Assembly: GCA_021014325.1 (NCBI GenBank)
Contig: JAJGQC010000556.1
Span: forward strand, 1 to 64,000
Direction: 5' to 3'
Length of the DNA stretch: 64,000 bases
Source of the DNA: Plazaster borealis
Taxonomy: Eukaryota; Echinodermata; Asteroidea; Forcipulatida; Labidiasteridae
Position numbers and translations under genes: made by a program. This document shows positions 56,611 through 64,000 of this stretch, piece by piece (position 1 is the stretch's first letter; every line of letters begins with the position of its first letter). The notes beneath the pieces were generated by a model, which saw only the letters and a list, made by a program, of their open reading frames with translations, did not search any database and had not been told where the DNA came from.

Positions 56611-56794
56611 ATCTCACAAGTTAAAGAAAGATGGGGAAAATCCACACAAAGCAGTGATAATTTTATCCTCAAGAATGTAAATTCTAGGAATAATTTCCTG
56701 TAATATTTAGTAACATACCTCAATATCCCTCTGGCTTGATCAACAGTGAAATGACACAATAATGCACTCTTGGTTTGAAGTCAGCAACTGTATT

Positions 56795-57560
56795 GTCAGA
56801 CTCAAATTCAGCTAATCAGTCAGAGTGTAGAAATCTCCAAAGTTGCACTATTTATACTAATCAAACCGCGCCTTACGCACACAAAAAGTTATCATGCTTA
56901 GAATTTAGGCCACACCCCTAAATAATGTTGGCTAAATTAATCTCCATGTTCAAGTTGAAAACCAGCTCAGAAAATCACATTTTTATACAAGTTTACACTG
57001 TATAAAATGAGCAAATTACTCTTTAACATCTATTTGTAAAATAACTATTCATTAAAGGAAGTTATTACTTGAAGTGTGTGAAATAAGTGAGTTTAATCAT
57101 AAACGTAAACAAAACCATTTTCATTGATAAAAAGATGTGTGATGTCATCTAATTAATATGCACGACTCAGGCAATCCCTGATGAAGCAGACGATAAGTGC
57201 ATCATTTTTATACTTAATTTCTTTACTCAAAAGTCTCACTCTAATTTGCATCAAAAGATTAAAGCTATACATTATAAAATAATGTAATTTTACCATCACA
57301 AATAAAGGTGTTTTTTGTGGCTCACAAACCAGATAATAATTTACGAACATCTGACTAATCATAGCGAACAATAATAACGGCAGACGCCATCTAGGATTCT
57401 ATAGGGCCTACATAGACTGTGCTTGACATGCATTCACATATACACGTGTGTGTTGGTAACAACGCCATTACACGTGAACAGTTTAGACATCGAAAGAAGT
57501 TATTATTACACTTAAATCCCTGGAAATATATGCTGTAAAAGTTAATCATCTAAAGAAGGG
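56795..57560. repeat. Module, single copy (arm W)
   Basis: Continuous from ATTCAGCTAATCAGTCAGAG to AATCATCTAAAGAAGGG. The minisatellite and second copy present in A and U are absent. Confidence 0.8.
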
Positions 57561-58745
57561 CATTATAAAGGTAAGATTGACGAAATGGGAATTGAACGGT
57601 GGCATTTTGTCACACAGCCTTCCTCTAAGACTTTGCTGTCCTCAGCAAATTTAAAATAACACAAATTCACAAGTTAGCAAGTGCTGTATGTATGCATATT
57701 GCAAGTAAATTCATATTCACTATATACAGTTTACACCAAATGTACATACACTGTACACCATATTTACAATAACAATTAACATCAATTAAATTGTTTTGGC
57801 CTGACTCTGTCTGTACATTCGCCCTTTTACTGGAAATGTTTGTCTTTTCCTCAGTCAAGTTCAATAATTATGAATAAGATTAATATATATTACAATATTA
57901 CTTATTCAATTATAAACACAATGTTTCACTCAGGCTTGTTATTGCCACTGTTACTCAGTCAATAATTAGTCATAACTACTCTGTTTTCTTCTTAGCTCTT
58001 CAACTAATTATTATTATACACGTCCAATCCTACTTCTGTACTTAGGTAGGTTTGAGTCACTGGCACTTTCTCTCAATGTACATAAATTTAGTATTAATTT
58101 AGGAATAACATACACACAAAGTATTTTGTCTCATGGGAAAACTTCCTTTTAACATGTTACAAAGTTTATCTGATTAAAATAAATGATTCAAAATGTACAC
58201 TCAAACCTTGACTCACAGTCAAACTGCTGATACTTTATACATGTCTTTATACTGAGTGCTAGACATTATTTAATAACACTCTTCTTATTTACTTATTTAT
58301 TTATTCCTCCTTATTTAATTGGATATCATAGACCTCGCTTTGTGACGCCATGCCGCATAAGCCTCCCCTGTTTGTCGTATGACTTGACACTGTATTCTTC
58401 TGGTTACCTTCACCAATTTATTCCTTATGAGTTCCTCTACTTTGATTGGTTTCATTTGGTTTGTTGTTGCTTATCCCCGTCGCTGCTGCTATCACTTTCA
58501 TTGCCGCTCTCCTCTGGTCTTACTAAGTAACCTTTTCCTCGAGGGACTTTCGGTGGTTCTTTCATTGACCTCCTCCTCCAGCTCTAGGTCGGAGGCCATT
58601 AGGAGACGGCAGCCTCCGCAGCACGTTCCTCCTCCTCCTCCTCTAGGGTTGTTTGGGGAATTACTTCCATTTCAAGTCTGGGTGTTTCCGGTGCTGGTTG
58701 GGGGTTTGTTTCTGTGCCTGCTGGGGGCTGGTGCCTGCTGGTGGC
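57561..58745. other. No gene supported; repeat-derived flank of Gypsy (arm W)
   Basis: Mirror of 14,399-15,591, including TTATTTATTTATTC and CCTCCTCCTCCTC runs. The last 60 bp is the minisatellite (GTGCTGGTTGGGGGTTTG) into which Gypsy inserted. Confidence 0.45.
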
Positions 58746-58927
58746 TTATGTACAATGCATGAGGGACTCATTGACACTGTTACTTGTGTGGTGGTCTGTA
58801 GAGTACTGCTTTATTAATCACTGATCATCTTTGAGGAGGCAAGCTTCCTGGGTGATGATTCCATTGTCTCATATCACATTACACAACTACTGCCTACAAC
58901 ATGTGTTATATGACACAGCTTGTTACA
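58746..58927 (-). repeat. Ty3/Gypsy 3' LTR (arm W)
   Basis: 182 bp; begins (minus strand) TGTAACA after the purine run CAGGGAGA and ends GTACATAA, a few bases short of the TACATAAAACA end seen in U. Confidence 0.75.
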
Positions 58928-59323
58928 TCTCCCTGTTTTTCAAAGGTTTCTGTTTGTAATTTAATAATTACTACAGTTGACAGGATTTAATATAATCAAG
59001 TACATAACAAATATTCCGGTACAGTATTGGTTTCAGAGTTGTGTATTCATTTGAGTTTGCCTTCAGTATAAATTTTCAAAATTGGTTTTACATTGATTTG
59101 ATGACAACTAATATTAATAAACAAAACTTGTTTGGTTTCAGCAACTTATTTTTAATTTTACATATAAACTTTCTACTACTACATATTCTAACAATCTATC
59201 CGTATTATAACATGAAAGTCAAATCCAGCATTCATATTCATAGTCTAGTCCATTGTTTTAATGGATTTCAAATATTTGCAATATTTGTTTGCATTTATTT
59301 GTTTGACATCCATATTATTTAGA
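58928..59323 (-). other. Gypsy 3' untranslated region
   Basis: No coding frame between the integrase stop and the LTR. Contains the TATTAATATTAGTTGTCATC stretch shared with arms A and U. Confidence 0.6.
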
Positions 59324-59641
59324 TTAGTGGCTTATTGGTGTGTATCTGTCAGGTGGTTTGCTTACCCTGCCTGATTTGGTTACATATTGAGTTTGTGGTT
59401 GGTGGTTTGTTTCGATTATACCAGGTGTATTTTGTTGGTTTTCTATTTCCCAATCTAATTGGTCTTCCATTTGAGTGGCTTTTGTTTGTTTCAAGTCTCT
59501 TCGGTTGCTTGTAAACACTGATCCACCTGTTGTCTTGACAATATATGATCTTGGTTTGTTACTATTATCTATTACAACAGCTGGTTTCCAAGTTTTATCA
59601 CATCTTACTAAAATGCTTTGACCTTTGTGTAAGGGTGGCAA
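59324..59641 (-). CDS. Ty3/Gypsy integrase C-terminus
   Basis: 105 residues: LPPLHKGQSILVRCDKTWKP-type block followed by SYIVKTTGGSVFTSNRRDLK, the chromatin- or DNA-binding tail typical of Gypsy integrases, and a Gln/Pro-rich end with RVSKPPDRY. Stop at the element's 3' side. Confidence 0.8.
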   Translation of the reverse strand: MPPLHKGQSILVRCDKTWKPAVVIDNSNKPRSYIVKTTGGSVFTSNRRDLKQTKATQMEDQLDWEIENQQNTPGIIETNHQPQTQYVTKSGRVSKPPDRYTPISH

Positions 59642-59824
59642 CTCTTTTGTCCCTGCATCATAGTATTTCTTTTGCTTTTCGGTTTTGTTGTTTTAACTTT
59701 TGCTTCACACATTTTACGATCTCTGGTTTTAGTAGTGTTGCTTTTGTTGGCAGAATTGTGTTTAGCAGTTGTACAGGTGATTTACCTATACCTTGGATCG
59801 GTGTGTTCCTGTAATCTAGTAATG
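59642..59824 (-). pseudogene. Gypsy integrase, shifted linking segment
   Basis: Coding continues here in other frames (PIQGIGKSPVQLLNTILPTK-type reading) between the core and the C-terminal block. Confidence 0.5.
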
Positions 59825-60298
59825 CTAGATTAAGGTCTCTCCTGGCCTTTTGCCTTTGATTAGCTGTTTTGCTATCCCCACTGCTTTCTCAGCCTTTCCA
59901 TTGCTTTGTGGGTACCTTGGTGATACAAGTGTATAATTGAATTTCCACTCTTTACTGAAGTTAGTGAATGTTTCACTTGCATACTGGGGTCCATTATCTG
60001 AAATCACTTCTTCTGGGATTCCATGTCTAGCGAAATGTTGTTTACACAATTCTACAACTTTCTGGCTTGTGGTGGAGACTAATCGATTAAGTTCAAAGTA
60101 ACTGGAATAGTAATCAACAATTAATAAATACTGTTGTCCATCAATCTCAAACAAAGCTGTGCCAACCTTTTCCCATGGTCTGCTTGGTTTGTCATGTGAC
60201 ATCATAGGCTCTTTTATGCTTCGTTTTGCAAATTCATTACAGGTTGAGCACCTTTCTACTGCCTCGTGAATTTGAGCAGACATGCCTGGCCAGTACAT
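59825..60298 (-). CDS. Ty3/Gypsy integrase, zinc and catalytic core
   Basis: YWPGMSAQIHEAVERCSTCN is the end of the HHCC zinc domain. [20 protein letters not shown] and PQSNGKAEKAV carry the catalytic D, D and E. Well preserved for 157 residues; also partly present at 12,840-13,430 in U. Confidence 0.9.
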   Translation of the reverse strand: MYWPGMSAQIHEAVERCSTCNEFAKRSIKEPMMSHDKPSRPWEKVGTALFEIDGQQYLLIVDYYSSYFELNRLVSTTSQKVVELCKQHFARHGIPEEVISDNGPQYASETFTNFSKEWKFNYTLVSPRYPQSNGKAEKAVGIAKQLIKGKRPGETLI

Positions 60299-60457
60299 TA
60301 TATTCTAGCGAGGCTTTTGCTTTTTTCGATACCTTGGTGGGTTTGATGGATTTTCTTTATCATTTCATTTCTCATTGAATTTGGTATTATTACTCTATTG
60401 CTTCTGAATACCAGGTGGTCTTCTACTGTTATTTCTTCTCTGAACGACCAGTATACT

Positions 60458-61066
60458 CTAATACTTGAGTGCACATCTTGTTTTGTCTCTGGCCATCCTG
60501 AGTGTATTACCTCTTTTAAGAGACTGTAATTCTTGGTCTTTGTTTGTCTCTCCTTTGAGTTCAGTTAATTTATCACTTGACATTGGTAAACATTCTACCA
60601 TGCATATTGGTATGTCAAGATCTCTTGTGTGATCACACAGTGGTACAAAATTTCTACTTAGTGCATCAGCTACATGCAACTGTGTGCCTTTTACATACTT
60701 GACTTTCAGATTATACTTTTGCAAGTTTAGTAGCATATCTTTGTAGTCGCATTGGTGCAGTGTGCAATGGTTTCTTAAATATTGTCTCCAATGGTTTGTG
60801 GTCAGTTTCACTTCAACATCCCGTCCAAAAATATATGGGTGAAATCTTTCACATCCAAATACTATGGCTGCTAGCTCTTTTCAATTTGCGCCCAGTTTTG
60901 TTGCGTTTTGTGAATGCCTTTGAGGCGTACGCTACTGGCAAATTTTCTTGTAGTAGCACTGCTCCAGTCCCTAGACTGCTTGCATCACAACTCAGAACGA
61001 GTGCTTTGTCACATTATAATACTGCAAGATTGGAGCTTTTGTTAGCATATTCTTGAGCTTTTGGAA
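60458..61066 (-). CDS. Ty3/Gypsy RNase H
   Basis: Two frames: a first half around 60,880-61,060 with the LVLSCDASS-type start, and KLTTNHWRQYLRN…LNLQKYNLKVKYVKGTQLHVADALSR, whose V-x-G-x-x-x-x-V-A-D-A-L-S-R end is diagnostic. Confidence 0.8.
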
Positions 61067-61122
61067 ACTTTTGTCATGTTCACTATGCCATTGCCACAGC
61101 GTCTCTTTCTCTGTTAGTTTTC

Positions 61123-61677
61123 TCAACGGGCTGTTACATCTGACAAATTCCTTATGAACTTTGCAAGATAGGTCACCATACCTAAGAATTGCATCACTTC
61201 TTGTTTGTTCGTAGGTTTTTTCCTTTGTTTGATCGCTTCAATTTTGGCAGGATCTGGCTTTAGGCCATCCTTTGATAGGATATGTCCCATGTATTTTACT
61301 TCACTTTGTCTGAACTTACATTTCTCTTTGTTCAGTGTGATATTCAGTTCTTTACATTTTTTGAGAACTTTCTCTAATCTTTCATTATGAGTGTTTTCAT
61401 CACTCGCAAAGATTACTATGTCATCCATGATAACTTCTACTCCGTCCATATCTACGAAATACTCATTCATCAGTCGCTGGTATATTTCTGGTGCCACTTT
61501 ATTCCAAAAGGTAATCTCAGAAACTTGAATCTACCCTGTCCTGTATTAAAAGTGCATAATTTTGAGCTTTCTTCGTCAAGTTGGACTTGCCAATACCCCG
61601 CATTTGCATCCAACGCTGTGAATATGGTCGCTGTTGGCAGTTTATCAGTAATCTGTTCGATCGCTTTCATAGGGTAG
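61123..61677 (-). CDS. Ty3/Gypsy reverse transcriptase
   Basis: TIFTALDANAGYWQVQLDEE carries the first catalytic Asp; FKFLRLPFGIK follows; after a frameshift near 61,490, VEVIMDDIVIFASDENTHNE has the MDD catalytic pair with Ile in place of the usual Tyr. VKYMGHILSKDGLKPDPAKI and QEVMQFLGMVTYLAKF complete the palm/thumb. Upstream RT blocks (61,678-62,110) are in several broken frames. Confidence 0.88.
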
Positions 61678-62117
61678 TATTTATGCTCTAGAGCATTGTT
61701 TAAGTTTAGTGGATCGATACAGATTCTTACATTTTTCTGTTTGGTTTGACTATAGTCACCAGGAGCTTACCCACCTGCATGGTCCCGTGACTCTTCTATC
61801 ACGCCCAATTTCTCCATTCTCTTTAATTCTTCTCTGACTTGTTTTCTTAGGGCTACCGCACTCTTCTTGGTGCGTGCACTACTGGTTTAGCATTTTCTTT
61901 ACTTTTAGATGCTGTTTTCCTGGCATACATCCATGACCCTGAAATACTTCTTTGTATTTATCTTCTACATTTTGATTCAGCATATCTACTTGCTTGATCA
62001 GATTGAGATCTTTACATGTTTGTAGACCTCGGAGTTACTTTTCCTTCCACTACTAACATTTCTACATTTTGGAATTTTCCTTTATGCTCACATGTTAAGA
62101 CACATTTCCTTTAGGTA
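61678..62117 (-). pseudogene. Gypsy protease-RT linker and RT start, broken frames
   Basis: Coding traces on the minus strand (LGVIEES-like, then LNNALEHKYYP) in more than one frame. Confidence 0.5.
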
Positions 62118-62474
62118 TTATGTATGACCACTGTATGTAGTCAGTCTTACCTTAGATTTTGTCAGGTCTTTTGATGTACATATTTGCTTAAACATACTTT
62201 CGGGCATAACATTACATTGGGCTCCAGTGTCCAGTTTAAACTTAATTGTCCCTTTCTTTCTAGCGTTCATCAGTGTTAGGTTTACGTACTCATGCATTTC
62301 CTGACTGAGTGAGTTCTTCAACGACAGTTCATCTTCATCTGTGTCCGATTGTTCAAACTGTAGGTGCAGTTCCTCCATTTTCTGTTTGGTTCTCCTTCTT
62401 GCTGTCTTTCTTGGTCCGCTTGATGCTGTTTTCTCCTCTCGACTGCGTGGTGGAGTGGTAGTTGCTCTGCACAT
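62118..62474 (-). CDS. Ty3/Gypsy aspartic protease
   Basis: KFKLDTGAQCNVMPESMFK contains the D-T-G-A active site. The preceding Arg/Lys-rich segment links to gag. Confidence 0.85.
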   Translation of the reverse strand: MCRATTTPPRSREEKTASSGPRKTARRRTKQKMEELHLQFEQSDTDEDELSLKNSLSQEMHEYVNLTLMNARKKGTIKFKLDTGAQCNVMPESMFKQICTSKDLTKSKVRLTTYSGHT

Positions 62475-63196
62475 CTTGGCGAAGTGATTTTGCTTCCTAC
62501 AGGTGCTGCACTCTTTGCCGTGATGCTGACTTTGTCATCGGCCATGTTCTCGCCCACATCTTCTGCAGTCAAATGGCTTGTCATCTCCTTTTGCTGAGGA
62601 CTGTTTCTTACTGTCACGCCTGTGTTTCATTTTAACAGCGTTTACAGTTGGATTCTGTCCACTGATGACTCCCATTTGTGTTTGTGATTGCTCTGCAGCT
62701 CTGCATGTATCTATTGCTTTGGGCAAATCCAAATTTGTTTCTCGGAGGAGTTTTGCTCTGACTGAATCTTTCTTCATGCCTACTACCAATCTGTCTTTGA
62801 TCAAGCTGTCTGTGAGCTCACCAAATTTCACATACATGTAGCTATCTATGGATTGTCCATCTTCTGTGACGTGGTGTTGAAAACATGCCGCTCATATGTG
62901 ATGTTTTGCTTGGGTAGATAGTATCCATCCAGTTTCTTTATGAGGAGCTTGAGGTCCGTCGCGCCTTCACTGTCGGTATGTTCCAGTATTTCATGGACGC
63001 TCTATTAGTTCTGCTCCAGCTACATGTAAGAATACGCCACTTGTACATCTTTATCTTTGTGTTCAAGTCCTGTTGCTTTCGTGATAGAGGCCGAACGCTT
63101 TCTTCCATTTTTCCATTGTGTAGCCGGTGTGGTTCCTGGCGTGAACGACTCTGGTGGTTTTAATCCATCCACTCTTTTCTTACTCGCTTCAGCCAT
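62475..63196 (-). CDS. Ty3/Gypsy gag
   Basis: ATG at 63,196. N-terminus MAEASKKRVDGLKPPES, then a capsid-like region with frameshifts, then ELTDSLIKDRLVVGMKKDSV and LLRETNLDLPKAIDTCRAAE, a conserved Gypsy gag block. CRRCGREHGR begins the zinc knuckle, which continues in another frame toward 62,470. Confidence 0.82.
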
Positions 63197-63220
63197 TTTC
63201 AGAACTTGTTAAATTTTATC

Positions 63221-63233
63221 CCTTCTGACACCA
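63221..63233 (-). other. Gypsy primer-binding site, tRNA-Leu type
   Basis: Minus strand TGGTGTCAGAAGG directly after the 5' LTR, complementary to the CCTTCTGACACCA 3' end expected of a leucine tRNA. Confidence 0.75.
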
Positions 63234-63371
63234 TGTTTTATGTACAATGCATGGAGGGACTCATTGGACACTGTTACTTGTGTGCTGGTCTGTAGAGAAC
63301 TGCTTTATTAATCACTGATCATCTTTGAAGAAGCAAGCTTCCTGGGTGACTTTCCATTGTCTCTTATTACA
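63234..63371 (-). repeat. Ty3/Gypsy 5' LTR, internally shortened
   Basis: 138 bp against 182-190 bp for the 3' LTRs. About 50-60 bp of the start-proximal part is missing near 63,363, where CATTGTCTC runs straight into TTATTACA. Confidence 0.7.
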
Positions 63372-63420
63372 TCTTCCACCCTTACCCTCTACACCAGGGG
63401 TCTGATGACACCGCTTGTTA

Positions 63421-63560
63421 CTGTTGGGGTGGTTGTTTCTGGTGCTCGTTGGGGTGTTTCTGGTGCCAGTTGGGGGTTGTTTCTGGTGCCAGTTGGGGGT
63501 TGTTTCTGGTGCCTGCTGGGGGTTGTTTCTGGTGCTCGCTGGGGGTTGTTTCCTTCGCCT
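63421..63560. repeat. Minisatellite flanking Gypsy (arm W)
   Basis: About six units of GTTTCTGGTGCCAGTTGGGG (22-24 bp). The same repeat flanks the other side of the element (58,680-58,745; 14,399-14,470), so the element sits inside it. The minus strand is open across it, coding Pro/Gln/Asn/Thr-rich protein. Confidence 0.8.
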
Positions 63561-63599
63561 TCTCCTCTTCCATATCTTCTTTCTCTTCATTTCTCTTCA

Positions 63600-63835
63600 T
63601 TTCTGGCGACACCTGTTCCACCTGGGGTTGAGTCCGTACCCTCCTCCATCCTATTTGGATGTTCAGCTTGGTAATGACGCTCAGGGCGAAACGTCGCAGA
63701 TAGGTCTGGGGACACCTATGTCCCGGTATTCCATGTGTGTCATCCTGTGTCGGTCGGTTGAATCTCTTTCCGAATTTCTTTCCACATTCTGTGCATGTGA
63801 AGCTTCGCCTCTCGTTTAGGATTTCCTTTAAATCC
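63600..63835 (-). CDS. Possible zinc-finger-like coding fragment
   Basis: Minus strand reads SFTCTECGKKFGKRFN, then GHRCP, resembling a C2H2 finger in which the first histidine position is Gln. It lies upstream of the Pro/Gln-rich minisatellite frame in the same direction. Could be the N-terminal part of a mobile-element or host protein; the frame is not continuous. Confidence 0.3.
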
Positions 63836-64000
63836 TGGAGTTCTACTCCATTGGGAAGTCCATGTCTCTGTACATTACAGAAAAAAACACATCATTAGTA
63901 TCTCTTACAAACTTGACTGAGATTTGATTCTGGTCTTGTAAACAAATTGTAGTCCAGTTAAAACTTTGAGCTACAAGCCTTGCTCTTGTGGATTTCCTCC
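63836..64000. other. Right edge of window, no gene seen
   Basis: AT-rich. The last 60 bases resemble, in shared words, the sequence at 20,330-20,420 and 54,660-54,760 (GGTCTTGTAAACAA, CTACAAGCCTTGCTCTTGTG), another dispersed repeat copy. Confidence 0.4.

Larger units (their letters stand above)
58746..63371 (-). mobile_element. Near-complete Ty3/Gypsy retrotransposon (arm W)
   Basis: 4.6 kb on the minus strand: 5' LTR (63,234-63,371), tRNA-Leu-type primer site, gag with zinc knuckle, protease, RT, RNase H, integrase, 3' LTR (58,746-58,927). Integrase after RNase H is the Ty3/Gypsy order. No envelope frame. Short LTRs and a Leu primer site recall echinoderm SURL-like elements, from memory. 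Confidence 0.9.
38600..64000 (+). repeat. Arm W: third copy of the locus (forward), extends furthest
   Basis: From 38.6 to 50.5 kb it is the reverse complement of 25-38.6 kb. From 50.5 to about 60.3 kb it is the same strand as arm A and the complement of 13-24.5 kb. From 60.35 kb onward there is no counterpart in the window, because A and U turn there. Compared with U it lacks about 1.9 kb of BEL leader and gag, about 240 bp of the BEL 3' LTR, and a roughly 1.9 kb module-plus-minisatellite unit. Confidence 0.9.

Noticed and set aside
1..64000. Bacterial, phage or plasmid origin
   Set aside because: Splice sites, LTR retroelements, SINE and sparse coding rule it out; no operons or ribosome-binding sites.

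Overview
The window is AT-rich animal DNA. It has short exons bounded by GT/AG splice sites, retrotransposons of the BEL/Pao and Ty3/Gypsy families, a tRNA-derived SINE, TTAA-flanked MITEs and several minisatellites. From memory, the TTAA MITE (ends AGGCACTGGACACG) resembles a repeat common in sea-star genomes, so an echinoderm, probably an asteroid, is my best guess. That is inference. There is no bacterial-style gene organisation.

The dominant fact is large-scale symmetry. The window is one locus of roughly 25 kb read three times in alternating orientation. Arm A (1-12,821) runs forward. Arm U (12,822 to about 38,590) is its reverse complement and continues further. Arm W (about 38,600-64,000) runs forward again and extends past the point where A and U turn. 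The first turn is at a 7-base microhomology (CCATCAA, 12,815-12,821). The second is at an older, visibly diverged inverted repeat (about 38,250-39,000). Outside that centre the arms differ mostly by one- or few-base indels, as in uncorrected long reads, and by a few large deletions. Coordinates below are given for each arm; U usually reads best.

Layout of the locus in the forward (A/W) direction: (1) a CpG-rich stretch, MITEs and a SINE; (2) a short exon at 45,034; (3) a BEL/Pao retrotransposon in antisense orientation, full length in U (24,242-31,333, 5-bp target duplication AACAA) and internally deleted in W; (4) a run of candidate host exons on one strand, one of which resembles the calponin-homology-like N-terminus of centrosomal protein CEP95; (5) a 15-bp repeat, another exon, and several minisatellites; (6) a module of about 0.75 kb that is present twice around a GAGCC-rich minisatellite in A and U but only once in W; (7) a Ty3/Gypsy element, complete in W (58,746-63,371), inserted into a proline/glutamine-coding minisatellite.

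All candidate exons face the same way (plus in A and W, minus in U), so they may belong to one multi-exon gene carrying both retroelements in reverse orientation, but no full gene model can be built here. The retroelement reading frames are broken by many small frameshifts. At least one lesion in U is absent from W, so many are probably sequence errors. I see no bacterial-type defence system; the most notable signals are the nested giant palindrome, its two very different turn points, and the structural differences between arms.
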